Assembly (NCBI GenBank): GCA_900155415.1
Contig: LT700187.1
Location: forward strand, 1,984,001-2,048,000
From: Christensenella massiliensis
Lineage (GTDB): Bacteria > Bacillota > Clostridia > Christensenellales > Christensenellaceae
Direction: 5' to 3'
DNA: 64,000 nt
The notes beneath the pieces were generated by a model. The model did no database searches. It was not told the origin of the DNA and saw only the letters and a program-made list of their open reading frames with translations. Within the stretch, counting starts at the first letter, position 1; each line of letters starts with the position of its first letter. Shown here one piece after another: positions 34,691 to 45,714 of the stretch. The position numbers and the translations under genes are program-made.

Positions 34691-35974
34691 ATGATAGAAA
34701 TTCGGAACGCGGTAATTATCACCAATAGCGATACAGGCGATGTAATAAAAAATGCGGTCGTGCAAGTAGCAAACGGAAAAATCGCTTATGCCGGGGCTGC
34801 GGAACATGCGCCGGACTTTGAAGCGCAGCGCGTGATCGATGCACATGGGAATATTGTGATGCCCGGCTTTGTAAATATGCATACGCATGTTCCCATGAAT
34901 CTTTTCCGGTCGTATGCCGATGACCTTGACCTGATGACATGGCTGAATACACGGATTTTTCCTGCCGAGGACCGCTTGACGGAAGAAAGCGCCTACTGGG
35001 CCAGTATGGCGGCTATGTGCGAGCTTGCCGCATCTGGAACGGTCGCATTCAATGAGATGTATTTTTTTATTGATTCCATAGCAAAAGCGGCTCAAGAGAG
35101 CGGACTGCGGGCGTTTTTGTCCCGCGCGGTCGTTACGCCTGCCCCGGGCGTAGGCGAGCGGATGCTGGATGAGAGTGAAGAACTGTTCCATAAATATGAC
35201 GGAAAGGGGCGGCTGCGTGTATTCATGTCGCCTCATGCCCAATATACAGTAGAAAACAGCATGCTGGAAAAGATAGCGGAAAAAGCAAAAAAGCTTGGAA
35301 CAGGCGTTCACATGCACATATCAGAAACAAGAGGAGAACATGAAAATTGTGTGCAGGAGCAGGGCATGACGCCGATTGAGCTTTGCAAAAGCGTCGGACT
35401 GCTGGATGTTCCGTTTTATGCTGCGCATTGCGTATGGGTGAGTGAACATGATATGGAACTGATGGCGGAACATGGAGGCACGGTATTATCCTGTCCGAAA
35501 AGCAATTTGAAGCTTGCAAGCGGGATCGCTCCGCTTTCCAAAATGATGGAAAAGGGGATCAGCGTGACTTTTGGAACAGACGGAGCATCGTCCAACAATA
35601 AGCTTTCTATGATGGAAGAAATGACGTATGCCTCTTTCCTCCAAAAAGGAACGACCTACGATCCGAAAGTGATGCCTGCAGTACAGGCGCTGAAGATGGC
35701 CACACGCGGCGGAGCGGAAGCGTTAGGCCTCGAAAGCGGCGTGATCGAAGCGGGCAAAAATGCCGATATTATTATGCTGCGTACGGATGGAATACGGTAT
35801 ACACCGGATTATGACCCGGTATCCCTTGTCGTATATGCAGGCAGCGATGCGGACGTATGCATGACTATGGTGGGCGGCGATATCATCTATGAAAACGGAA
35901 CATTTTCCTTTGCAGACATAGACGAAGTAAAAGCGAAGATCGCAGAATATGCGGAAGATATGAAAAGGATTTAA
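34691..35974 (+). CDS. mtaD: 5'-methylthioadenosine/S-adenosylhomocysteine deaminase
   Basis: 427-aa amidohydrolase that deaminates SAH, MTA or adenosine to the inosyl compound. Metal ligands are visible in NMHTHVPMN (about residues 61-69), HMHISETRGEHE (about 203-214), AAHCVW (about 238-243) and FGTDGASSNN (about 293-302). The start ATG 34691 has GGAGACTGATGAT upstream, and the gene follows ahcY at once. The pair suggests deamination of SAH or of released adenosine before hydrolysis or salvage. Confidence 0.9.
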   Translation: MIEIRNAVIITNSDTGDVIKNAVVQVANGKIAYAGAAEHAPDFEAQRVIDAHGNIVMPGFVNMHTHVPMNLFRSYADDLDLMTWLNTRIFPAEDRLTEESAYWASMAAMCELAASGTVAFNEMYFFIDSIAKAAQESGLRAFLSRAVVTPAPGVGERMLDESEELFHKYDGKGRLRVFMSPHAQYTVENSMLEKIAEKAKKLGTGVHMHISETRGEHENCVQEQGMTPIELCKSVGLLDVPFYAAHCVWVSEHDMELMAEHGGTVLSCPKSNLKLASGIAPLSKMMEKGISVTFGTDGASSNNKLSMMEEMTYASFLQKGTTYDPKVMPAVQALKMATRGGAEALGLESGVIEAGKNADIIMLRTDGIRYTPDYDPVSLVVYAGSDADVCMTMVGGDIIYENGTFSFADIDEVKAKIAEYAEDMKRI

Positions 35975-35985
35975 GGATAGATTCT

Positions 35986-37824
35986 ATGCAAAAAAAGTTC
36001 AGCTGCATTTTAATGATTTTGCTTGCGGCGGCTTGTCTTTTTGTTTCGTGCGCACAGGAGGGGCAGCAAACGCCGAGTGAGCCGCAAACCGAAAAGCAGG
36101 TCGCTGGAACTGTGACAGGCGGGGATCCCTCTTTAGGAGACGCGGTAAATCTAAAAGATATCAATGTGGAACAGCAGGGAGAAAATACAGTTATTACGAT
36201 GTATTTCCTAAACGGCTCAAGGCTATCGGGAGTAGATGAATCCAAGCTTTCCGCTGTACCGGGATACAGTGTAAAGCTGTTGTCTTCTCCTTACCGTTTG
36301 CAGGTAGACCTTTCTGTTGGTTATTGGGATTATGTGGAAAATAACGAGACTTACGACAACAGTATTTTATATGGATTATTCAGTGCGATCCATTCGGAGG
36401 GAGAGAAAAAGCTTTCCGTATTTTTTCAGCTGAATAATAATGCGAAGGCTGTATTGAGCGAAGAAGACGACAAACTGGTCATCACCTTGTCACCGGACGA
36501 ACAGGGAGCGCGAGAGGCCTATTTTGTAGGTCTGAACGCCTATGAAGCGTATGAGCAGGGGCTGATCCCGGAAGATGCGGGTCTGACACCCACGATGTGT
36601 GAGGGGCTTACCGATGTTACTTTGGTTTCCGCACCTCTGCGGGATGAGACTTCGGCACAAAAGCTGGCTGAGGAGATCGACCTGAAGATCGCAAGTGCGG
36701 TGCCCGCTAAAAAGGCTTATGTATTCACAATGAGCACGGATGGGCTTCCGGCTTATAATAAAGATGCAGATACGGAATCGGTAAAAGAAGAGCCGGTTGT
36801 TTTGAAAGATGGAATGCCTGCAGTATTGCCGGTATTGGTAGAAAACGGACGCTATCTTTGCACAACGGTTCAGGGAAATATCATTTATGCGCGTTCTTAT
36901 GTACCGAACAGCGGTGAAGACACGGAGCAGGTATTGAAAGAACGGCTGTGGATGATTGAGACGAACGGCAAAAAGACGCAGTTTGAGCTTCCGGACTTTT
37001 ATGGGATAGAGAAAGCTGCGGTCTCGGCTGATGGACGCTATATTGGGATATTGGATTCCGGTATTGAAAACAAAGTGCTCTATGTTTACGATATGCAGGA
37101 CAATATCCTGCATAATCTTGGAGAAGAAGGACTGGGCACGATCACAACTTCCTTTGCGTGGGATGCTGAAAGGCCTGTTATTTATGCAATGTCCGGAGTG
37201 GGCGCGGCGGAGGGAACGAGCTCCCTGCAGCTTGTGAAATATGATTTTTCACGAGAGGGAGGGGAGCGGGTCGAAGCGATTGGCGGAGATATGCCGGGCA
37301 CCGACAGCAAAATAACTCTTGTGAACGGAAGTATTTACTTTGCAGATAAAACGGCCGGAGAAATATATGCTGTTGACACCGCCGCGGAGGAACGGCGTAA
37401 AGTCGCTGATGGGATCGACTTTGCCGTATCGCCGGACGGCAATCATATAGCGGCAGTCGTGCCGGTCGTAGAGGCAGAGGAAGAGGGGAGCTCCGTCACG
37501 TTTAATATCACGGTCACAAATCTGGCGACCGGAGAGAAGCGGGATGTGTTTCAGGGGATCGGCGAGGGAGAGAGCCCAAGTATTGGATTTGATGCGGGAA
37601 GCGATATCCTGTATTTTACAACCTACTCCTATGAGGGCGTGACAGAGGATTATCAGGTAGCGATCATGGAATATACGATCTCTTCTGATGAGCTGTCCCT
37701 GATGGAATATTCGAAAACAGAACGTATCATGCCGGGGGTGAATGTTGGAGAGATCTATGTGATCAATTATTACAGTCAAAATGAAGACAGCTTTTATGTT
37801 ACGTATGTCCAGACAGAAAAATAA
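35986..37824 (+). CDS. large putative lipoprotein with beta-propeller-like repeats
   Basis: 612 aa. The signal peptide ends in a lipobox FVSC (Cys at about residue 21). An AMIN-like region (about 50-170, VTMYFLNGSRLSGVDESKL then VDLSVGYWDYV) is followed by a segment of repeating blade-like motifs such as AAVSADGRYIGILDSG (about 343) and FAVSPDGNHIAAVVPV (about 475), as in WD40/TolB-like beta-propellers. It is probably a surface or periplasm-facing binding protein. It is last in the galU-ahcY-mtaD run and is closed by the terminator at 37826-37885. Function unknown. Confidence 0.65.
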   Translation: MQKKFSCILMILLAAACLFVSCAQEGQQTPSEPQTEKQVAGTVTGGDPSLGDAVNLKDINVEQQGENTVITMYFLNGSRLSGVDESKLSAVPGYSVKLLSSPYRLQVDLSVGYWDYVENNETYDNSILYGLFSAIHSEGEKKLSVFFQLNNNAKAVLSEEDDKLVITLSPDEQGAREAYFVGLNAYEAYEQGLIPEDAGLTPTMCEGLTDVTLVSAPLRDETSAQKLAEEIDLKIASAVPAKKAYVFTMSTDGLPAYNKDADTESVKEEPVVLKDGMPAVLPVLVENGRYLCTTVQGNIIYARSYVPNSGEDTEQVLKERLWMIETNGKKTQFELPDFYGIEKAAVSADGRYIGILDSGIENKVLYVYDMQDNILHNLGEEGLGTITTSFAWDAERPVIYAMSGVGAAEGTSSLQLVKYDFSREGGERVEAIGGDMPGTDSKITLVNGSIYFADKTAGEIYAVDTAAEERRKVADGIDFAVSPDGNHIAAVVPVVEAEEEGSSVTFNITVTNLATGEKRDVFQGIGEGESPSIGFDAGSDILYFTTYSYEGVTEDYQVAIMEYTISSDELSLMEYSKTERIMPGVNVGEIYVINYYSQNEDSFYVTYVQTEK

Positions 37825-37825
37825 A

Positions 37826-37885
37826 AAAACCGGCCAGGCCTATCCTATAGAAAATGTGACAAAAAGGGATCAAGGCCGGTTTTCT
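37826..37885 (+). terminator. intrinsic terminator after the large lipoprotein
   Basis: AAAACCGGCC (37826-37835) and GGCCGGTTTT (37874-37883) form a perfect 10-bp stem around a 38-nt loop, followed by CTATTTG. Confidence 0.65.
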
Positions 37886-37908
37886 ATTTGCTGTAACGGA
37901 ATATTTTT

Positions 37909-39393
37909 ATGAAAAATTTATTGGTTGCGTTAAATTCCAGTTATATCCATACAAATCCGGCGGTCCGCTCGCTTTCCGCAGCCTGCTGCGGAAAAGCCTT
38001 TTTTTCGGAATATAATATCAATGAGGACAGTCATAACGTTCTGCGGGATATTCTTGAACAGCATGCTGATGTCGTTGCTTTTTCCTGCTATATATGGAAT
38101 ATTGGGAATGTACTGCAACTTGCGGAGGACCTCAAAAAGGCGGCGCCCGAGACGATGGTCGTCTTGGGAGGCCCGGAGGCTTCCTTTCGTGCAGGGGAAC
38201 TGATAGAACTGTGGTACATTGATTTTTTGGTATGCGGCGAGGCGGAGGAGAGCCTGCCGGAGCTATTTTTGGCATTGGAGACCGGAAGCGGAATAGAGAG
38301 CCCGGGGCTCCTCTATAAAAAGAACGGGCGGCCTGCGGGAGAAAAAGTTTATCGTATCGTAGAGAAAATGGAAGCTCTGCCTGCGCCGTTTGCTGCCGGA
38401 GACGAGTATGACGAAAATAAAATATATTATTACGAATCGTCGCGGGGATGTCCGTTTTCCTGCGCATACTGCATGTCTGGCATTGGCATCCCTATACGCG
38501 AGAAAGCTTTGGAACAGGTAAAGAAAGAAATCAGACTCTTTACTGAACGGAACGTAAAGCTGGTAAAGTTTACAGACCGCACCTTTAATGCACATGTATC
38601 GCGTGCAAAAGAGATACTGCGTTTTGTGATGGATGATACGGGAGAAACATGTTTTCATTTTGAAGTCGCGCTCGATTTAATGGATGAGGAAATGATTGCG
38701 CTTCTCCAAAAAGCGGCGCCGGGTAAAATACAGCTCGAAGCGGGCGTGCAGACGACGAATGCACGTACTCTGCAGGCTATTATGCGAAAAACGGATTTGA
38801 AAAAAGTAAAAAAGAATGCGAAGCGGATCATGGCGCAGGGCAATATCCATCTGCATTTGGACTTGATTGCCGGCCTGCCCTATGAGGACTATCACAGCTT
38901 TCGCAATTCTTTCAATGAAGTATACGGCCTCTATCCAGACGCGCTGCAATTGGGTTTTTTGAAGCTGCTTCCGGGAACTGCGTTAAGAGAAGCGGCAGAG
39001 CAGTATGGGGTCGTCTATCGGAGCTATCCGCCGTATGAAGTGATCGAAACCAACGACATTTCAGCAGGCGAGCTTTTGCACTTGAAAGAGATCGAAGGGC
39101 TTTTGAACCGTTATTATAATACAGGGCGGGCGAGAAACGCGCTTGATTTTCTTACTCAAAACGCTGTAATGGAGCCGTTCGAGCTTTATGACACTTTATG
39201 CAGCTTTTGCAGACAAGAGGGCTATGCGAGCCGGCCCTTAAGCGCAAGGAACCAATTTGTCGTTTTGATCGAATTTGCAAAAAAGAGTCTTGCAGCGAAC
39301 CTCTTGCCCCCCTTTTTTTCTTTGCTGAGACAGGATTACGACCGCGTCAGGATCAAGGGAAAAATTCCGGAAGAATTGGAAAAAAATGTTTGA
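37909..39393 (+). CDS. B12-binding-domain radical SAM protein (DUF4080 type)
   Basis: 494-aa radical SAM enzyme. The N-terminal B12-binding-like Rossmann domain (about residues 1-130, VVAFSCYIWNIGNVLQLAEDL and GGPEASFRAGEL) is followed by the [4Fe-4S] motif CPFSCAYCMSG (about 179-189) and the barrel, then a C-terminal DUF4080 region. The usual DxHxxGxxQ cobalamin loop is not obvious, so cobalamin binding is uncertain. The reaction is unknown. Monocistronic, with a weak ribosome site. Confidence 0.85.
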   Translation: MKNLLVALNSSYIHTNPAVRSLSAACCGKAFFSEYNINEDSHNVLRDILEQHADVVAFSCYIWNIGNVLQLAEDLKKAAPETMVVLGGPEASFRAGELIELWYIDFLVCGEAEESLPELFLALETGSGIESPGLLYKKNGRPAGEKVYRIVEKMEALPAPFAAGDEYDENKIYYYESSRGCPFSCAYCMSGIGIPIREKALEQVKKEIRLFTERNVKLVKFTDRTFNAHVSRAKEILRFVMDDTGETCFHFEVALDLMDEEMIALLQKAAPGKIQLEAGVQTTNARTLQAIMRKTDLKKVKKNAKRIMAQGNIHLHLDLIAGLPYEDYHSFRNSFNEVYGLYPDALQLGFLKLLPGTALREAAEQYGVVYRSYPPYEVIETNDISAGELLHLKEIEGLLNRYYNTGRARNALDFLTQNAVMEPFELYDTLCSFCRQEGYASRPLSARNQFVVLIEFAKKSLAANLLPPFFSLLRQDYDRVRIKGKIPEELEKNV

Positions 39394-39437
39394 AAAATAT
39401 GTTTATTCTGTTGAAACAGGGGTATTATTAAAATAAA

Positions 39438-39454
39438 GGTCAAAGAAAGTCAAA
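39438..39454 (+). promoter_or_regulatory. CtsR operator
   Basis: GGTCAAA-GAA-AGTCAAA, a heptad repeat with a 3-nt spacer that matches the CtsR box of Firmicutes (A/GGTCAAANANA/GGTCAAA) at all but one base. It lies 20 nt before ctsR, so the operon is self-repressed and induced by heat or protein damage. Confidence 0.85.
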
Positions 39455-39473
39455 GAAAGGAGAGGAGGAAAAA

Positions 39474-39938
39474 ATGTCGGTGCTGAGCGACCATATTGAA
39501 GATTTCATTAAGGAGCTGATGACGGAAGAGGACGGAACAGCAGAACTGCAAAGGAATGAATTGGCACAGCGGTTCCAATGTGCGCCGTCACAGATCAACT
39601 ATGTATTGACCACAAGATTCTCTCCTAACAGAGGATATATAACGCAGTCAAGACGCGGAGGAGGAGGTTATATCCGGGTCATTCGCCTGAATGTGGATAA
39701 ATGTGCTTATATCTCGCAGATCATAGAGCAGAACCTAAGACAAGGGATCAATATGAGGCAGGCAGGAGAGCTCATAGAGGGGTTTGTACAGACTGGCGTT
39801 ATAAACGGGAATATGAAGAATATGCTGCTGGCCGCAGTTTCAGACAAAGCGCTCACAGGTGCCGGAGAACAAAAAGACGAGCTGAGAAGTTCGATTTTGA
39901 AAGAAGCATTGACTTCTGTTTTATTAAAGGAGGATTGA
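39474..39938 (+). CDS. ctsR: class III heat-shock repressor CtsR
   Basis: 154-aa dimeric repressor that binds CtsR boxes and is released at high temperature. The winged-helix DNA-binding domain (about residues 1-75, NELAQRFQCAPSQINYVLTTRFSPNRGYITQSRRGGGGYIRVIR) includes the glycine-rich thermosensing wing RRGGGGYI. The C-terminal four-helix dimerisation part follows. It is the first gene of ctsR-mcsA-clpC with the CtsR box in its leader and a strong AGGAGG site. Confidence 0.95.
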   Translation: MSVLSDHIEDFIKELMTEEDGTAELQRNELAQRFQCAPSQINYVLTTRFSPNRGYITQSRRGGGGYIRVIRLNVDKCAYISQIIEQNLRQGINMRQAGELIEGFVQTGVINGNMKNMLLAAVSDKALTGAGEQKDELRSSILKEALTSVLLKED

Positions 39939-39943
39939 ATAAT

Positions 39944-40411
39944 ATGTTATGTGATAAATGCAAGCAAAGAGAAGCGAATGTCCATATCAAGCAGAGTATC
40001 AACGGTGTGACAACAGAGCGCAATCTATGCGAAGTATGTGCGCGGGAAGAAGAGGGGCTGATGAATGCTTTTTCAATGGACGGCCTTTTCAATGACCTGT
40101 TTGCGACAAGTCTGATGAAACGGGGAAGAGGCAGACTCGCCAGCATGTTCGATATCATGCCGCAGCTCCCGCAGACGGCAAACGAACGGTATAATGCAGA
40201 GTTTGCAGGCGTTGAACAGCCGTATGTAAGCGGGATAGAGCTTCCCGAAATAAACCTTGCGCCTCATGGAAAAGAAAAAACGCAAAAGGTGGAAGAAAAC
40301 GATTTGAGAGCGCAGCTGGCACAAGCAATCAAAGAAGAAAATTATGAAAAAGCAGCAGAGATACGCGATAAAATGAAAAAAGAAAAAGAGGGCCGCGAAG
40401 AAAAGGCCTGA
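39944..40411 (+). CDS. mcsA: McsA-type zinc-finger/UVR protein
   Basis: 155 aa. Two CxxC pairs, CDKCKQREANVHIKQ (about residues 3-6) and CEVCARE (about 29-32), give the McsA zinc fingers. A C-terminal UVR motif, LAQAIKEENYEKAAEIRDKMKKEKEG (about 125-150), is the coiled part that contacts ClpC/McsB. In Bacillus McsA activates the arginine kinase McsB; here no mcsB follows. It starts after AAAGGAGGATTGAATA and lies between ctsR and clpC. Confidence 0.92.
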   Translation: MLCDKCKQREANVHIKQSINGVTTERNLCEVCAREEEGLMNAFSMDGLFNDLFATSLMKRGRGRLASMFDIMPQLPQTANERYNAEFAGVEQPYVSGIELPEINLAPHGKEKTQKVEENDLRAQLAQAIKEENYEKAAEIRDKMKKEKEGREEKA

Positions 40412-40532
40412 ATTGTTTGAATAAGGGCAACAGCGGTTATTTTATAACAAAAGATAAAATAGAAAGAATAGGCTTGCCGTTTGCTGAAAAAAGCGGTGGC
40501 TTTCTGAAAGAAAGCCTAAGGGAGGAATCAAT

Positions 40533-42965
40533 ATGAGCAACAATATGTCGAGATTTACCGCGGGGGCGCAGGAAGCTGTGAACCAAGCGGCACAATTTGC
40601 AAGCAGTATGGGAGAAAATTATGTAGGAACGGAGCACTTGCTTTTGGGTATGATCTTAGAGGGCGGCGCAGCCGCCGAGATCCTGCAAAAGCAGGGGATC
40701 GATGCCGAAAAGGCAACGGAATATATTCGTTCGGTATCTACGGACGGCGGCTATGGAAATCCGCAAGTGATCGGATATACGCCGCGTACTAAAAAAATCA
40801 TCGAAATGAGCGTCGTTTTTTCGCGACAGCTCGGACAGAATTTTATTGGAACGGAGCATATGCTTCTGGCAATCATCAATGAGCGTGAGAGTATGGGATT
40901 CCGTATGCTGCGCGACCTCGGAGCAGATTTAGCCGCTATGCAGCAGGAGATACTGGCTGTTGCGCAGGGCGCGCCTACAGGCAGCGAAGAGAACAGCAAA
41001 TCGAGTACGCCGAAATTGGATAAGTTTGGCCGGGATCTTACGCTTGCAGCAAAAAACGGTGAGCTTGATCCTGTGATCGGACGTTCAGAAGAGATAGAAC
41101 GGATCATACAGATACTGAGCCGCCGTACGAAAAACAACCCTGTTTTGATCGGTGAACCGGGCGTTGGGAAATCTGCAATCGCAGAAGGCCTTGCAGAAAA
41201 AATCGTGGAAGGTAATATACCGGATATGCTGAAAAACAAGCGGGTCGTGATGCTTGATCTTGCTGGTATGCTGGCAGGCTCAAAATTCCGCGGAGAATTT
41301 GAGGAGCGCTTAAAAGACGCGCTTGATGAACTGAAAAAGGCGGGAGACGTTATCCTGTTTATCGACGAGCTCCATACGCTGATCGGCGCAGGCGCGGCAG
41401 AGGGCGCGATGGATGCGGCAAATATCTTAAAGCCGATGCTCGCGCGGGGCGAAATTCAAGTGATAGGCGCGACGACGATCGATGAATACCGCAAGCATAT
41501 CGAGAAGGATGCGGCTCTTGAACGTCGTTTCCAGCCGGTCAATGTCGGGGAGCCGACACCGGAAGAGGCACTGCAGATTCTGGAAGGACTGCGCGATAGA
41601 TATGAAGCGCACCATAAGGTGACTATTACGGATGAAGCGCTGAAGGCAGCGGTAGACCTGTCTACGAGATATATCATGGACAGATTCCTGCCGGACAAGG
41701 CGATCGACCTGATCGACGAGGCTGCTTCTAAAGTGCGGATCGCGATGTTTACCTCTCCGCCGGACCTCAAAGAATTGGAAGACAAGCTGGAAGAGATCGG
41801 AAAAGAAAAGGAAAGCGCGGTCGCGCATGAAGATTTTGAAAAAGCAGCGAAGCTGAGAGACGAAGAAGCGGATATCAAACGTGATATTGAGCACTGCTCC
41901 GAGGAGTGGCGTAAGGCTGTGGCAAAAGAGAAGGGCGTCGTTACAGAGGAAGATATTGCGCAGATCATCTCAAGCTGGACGCATGTTCCGGTCAGTAAGC
42001 TTACAGAGGATGAGAGCAAAAAGCTGCTGAATCTTGAAAACATGCTTCATGAACGTGTGATCGGACAGGATGAAGCGGTCACAGCAGTCGCAAAAGCGAT
42101 TCGCCGTGCGCGTGCCGGACTGAAAGACCCAAACAGACCGATTGGTTCCTTTATCTTCCTTGGACCGACCGGGGTAGGCAAAACAGAACTCACGAAAGCA
42201 CTCGCAGCGGCGATGTTCGGTGATGAAAACGCAATGATCAGGCTTGATATGTCGGAATATATGGAAAAGCACTCCGTATCTAAGCTGGTAGGTTCGCCTC
42301 CGGGATATGTAGGATACGATGAGGGCGGACAGCTTACGCAGGCAGTGCGTACCAAGCCTTATTCGGTCGTGCTGTTTGATGAGATAGAAAAAGCGCATCC
42401 CGACGTATTCAATATGCTGCTTCAGGTTCTGGAAGACGGGCGGCTGACGGATTCAAAAGGCCGGACGGTCGATTTCAAGAACACGATCATCATCATGACA
42501 TCTAACGTAGGCGCGCATGAGATCGCAAAAGGGAAGATCGGCTTCGCAAAAGAGGACGACGGAGATAAAGAAAAGCTGAAAGAATACGACGAGATGAAAG
42601 AGCGTATGATGGAAGCGCTGAAGAATACGTTCCGGCCGGAGTTTATCAACAGGATCGACGATATCATCGTATTCCACAAGCTCACGGGCGAAGATACGGA
42701 ACGCATCGCAGAACTCATGCTGAACAGTGTCGCCAAACGCCTGCATGATAGGGAGATCGATCTTACCTATACGAAAGACGCGGCAAAACTGATGGCCAAA
42801 GACGGCATGAGCGACCAATATGGTGCACGCCCGCTGCGCAGGATGATCCAACAGACAGTAGAAGATAAATTGTCTGAAGAGATCCTCGCAGGGAAGATCA
42901 ATATTGGCGATAAGGTAAAAATGTATGTAGAGAACGGAGATGTTGCATTTAAAAAGGAAAATTGA
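40533..42965 (+). CDS. clpC: ATP-dependent Clp protease ATPase subunit ClpC
   Basis: 810-aa Hsp100 unfoldase that feeds substrates to ClpP. It has the N-terminal double Clp_N repeat (about residues 1-145), AAA1 with Walker A GEPGVGKSA (about 206-214) and Walker B LFIDELHTL (about 273-281), the UVR-type middle region FEKAAKLRDEEADIKRD (about 432-448), AAA2 with GPTGVGKTEL (about 545-554) and LFDEIEKAH (about 613-621), and the C-terminal D2-small domain. A hairpin (GGCTTTCT/AGAAAGCC) sits just before its ribosome site. It is the third gene of the ctsR operon. Confidence 0.96.
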   Translation: MSNNMSRFTAGAQEAVNQAAQFASSMGENYVGTEHLLLGMILEGGAAAEILQKQGIDAEKATEYIRSVSTDGGYGNPQVIGYTPRTKKIIEMSVVFSRQLGQNFIGTEHMLLAIINERESMGFRMLRDLGADLAAMQQEILAVAQGAPTGSEENSKSSTPKLDKFGRDLTLAAKNGELDPVIGRSEEIERIIQILSRRTKNNPVLIGEPGVGKSAIAEGLAEKIVEGNIPDMLKNKRVVMLDLAGMLAGSKFRGEFEERLKDALDELKKAGDVILFIDELHTLIGAGAAEGAMDAANILKPMLARGEIQVIGATTIDEYRKHIEKDAALERRFQPVNVGEPTPEEALQILEGLRDRYEAHHKVTITDEALKAAVDLSTRYIMDRFLPDKAIDLIDEAASKVRIAMFTSPPDLKELEDKLEEIGKEKESAVAHEDFEKAAKLRDEEADIKRDIEHCSEEWRKAVAKEKGVVTEEDIAQIISSWTHVPVSKLTEDESKKLLNLENMLHERVIGQDEAVTAVAKAIRRARAGLKDPNRPIGSFIFLGPTGVGKTELTKALAAAMFGDENAMIRLDMSEYMEKHSVSKLVGSPPGYVGYDEGGQLTQAVRTKPYSVVLFDEIEKAHPDVFNMLLQVLEDGRLTDSKGRTVDFKNTIIIMTSNVGAHEIAKGKIGFAKEDDGDKEKLKEYDEMKERMMEALKNTFRPEFINRIDDIIVFHKLTGEDTERIAELMLNSVAKRLHDREIDLTYTKDAAKLMAKDGMSDQYGARPLRRMIQQTVEDKLSEEILAGKINIGDKVKMYVENGDVAFKKEN

Positions 42966-42978
42966 TATAATGTAGCAA

Positions 42979-43016
42979 AGCACAAGTGCGGCAAATAATC
43001 TTTGCCGCTCTTGTGA
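42979..43016 (+). terminator. hairpin downstream of clpC (terminator-like)
   Basis: CACAAGTGCGGCAAA and TTTGCCGCTCTTGTG form a long stem around TAATC. There is no T-run after it, so termination efficiency is uncertain. Confidence 0.5.
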
Positions 43017-43058
43017 TATTTACTACTAGTTACGGCATGGAAAGAGGAATCGTCTATT

Positions 43059-44150
43059 ATGGATGTACGCTCGGGCATTTTGATTGTGATCGCGTTGCTG
43101 TTTACGTTTTTTGTAACGTACACAACGACGCCGCTTGTCCGTAAGCTTGCGTTCAGAGTGGGCGCCGTTGATATTCCCAAAGATGAGCGGAGAATGCATA
43201 GCAAGCCGATCCCGACGATGGGAGGGCTTGCTATATTTGTCGCTTTTGCGTTTGGCATTCTTGTATTCGGCGAGATGGATCCTACCTTTATTGGCCTGCT
43301 GGTCGGTGCTTTCATGATTATCATTTTAGGAATATTAGATGATATTTATGATCTGAAGCCGTATATCAAGCTGCTTGGACAAATCGCTGCGGCACTTGTC
43401 GTTTGTTTTTCGGGCGTGCTGATCACCCGGGTAACGCTTTTCGATCAAATCATCTATTTCGGAAATTGGGCGATCCCGATTACAGTACTCTGGATCGTAG
43501 CCATCACCAATACGATCAATCTGATTGACGGCTTGGACGGCCTTGCCTGCGGCATCGTAGCGATATCATCCTTTGCGCTGTTAGCGGTTTCCCTGCTTTC
43601 AGCCTATGCACCTACAGCGTTTACTATAACGGTGATTGCCGCGGCGCTTGCAGGCTCGTGTCTCGGATTTCTGCCGTATAATCTAAATCCTGCAAAAATC
43701 TTTATGGGAGACGCAGGCTCCATGTTTTTGGGATTCGTTCTTTCAGTCATTTCGATACAGGGATTTTTCAAGATCAATGCAGTCGTATCGTTTGGTATCC
43801 CTTTTCTTGTTCTGGGATTACCTATCGCAGATACGGCGTTTGCGATCCTAAGAAGACTGCTGAAAGGGCAGCATCCGTTCCATGCAGATCGGAAGCACTT
43901 ACATCATAGACTGATCGATATGGGGCTCAATCAGAAGCAGTCAGTTTCCTTGCTTTATGCGATCTCGGCGCTTCTCGCGATTTCGGCAGTCTTGTTTGCA
44001 GAGCGTGAATTTACAGGCGCGGTTCTTGTATTGGTGCTGTCTTTTGTAGTAGGCTCGATCAACTGGATCGTTTTGAAGCGGGAGCATCAGCACTCTCTTG
44101 CGGAAGAAGAAAGACAAAAAAAAGAAGAAAATAATATGCCGCCGCATTGA
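43059..44150 (+). CDS. undecaprenyl-phosphate N-acetylhexosamine-1-phosphate transferase (WecA/TagO family)
   Basis: 363-aa membrane enzyme that starts a wall-polymer or surface-glycan lipid carrier by transferring a sugar-1-phosphate to undecaprenyl phosphate. About ten membrane segments. Family motifs: DERRMHSKPIPTMGGLAIF (about residues 41-59), DDIYDLKP (about 99-106, Asp pair), NTINLIDGLDGLACG (about 150-164), MGDAGSMFLGF (about 218-228, Asp) and HLHHRLIDMG (about 281-290). It is of the WecA/TagO type rather than MraY because of the HLHHR block. The start has GGAAAGAGGAATCG upstream. It has no linked glycan cluster here. Confidence 0.93.
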   Translation: MDVRSGILIVIALLFTFFVTYTTTPLVRKLAFRVGAVDIPKDERRMHSKPIPTMGGLAIFVAFAFGILVFGEMDPTFIGLLVGAFMIIILGILDDIYDLKPYIKLLGQIAAALVVCFSGVLITRVTLFDQIIYFGNWAIPITVLWIVAITNTINLIDGLDGLACGIVAISSFALLAVSLLSAYAPTAFTITVIAAALAGSCLGFLPYNLNPAKIFMGDAGSMFLGFVLSVISIQGFFKINAVVSFGIPFLVLGLPIADTAFAILRRLLKGQHPFHADRKHLHHRLIDMGLNQKQSVSLLYAISALLAISAVLFAEREFTGAVLVLVLSFVVGSINWIVLKREHQHSLAEEERQKKEENNMPPH

Positions 44151-44234
44151 CATGGATGCGCGTGCTTTTTTTATACCGCAAAATAAGCTGACAGCATTGT
44201 GCCCGGCGCATAATGTTAGGATAAATTTATATGA

Positions 44235-45707
<1,473 letters not shown>

Positions 45708-45714
45708 ACAGAAA

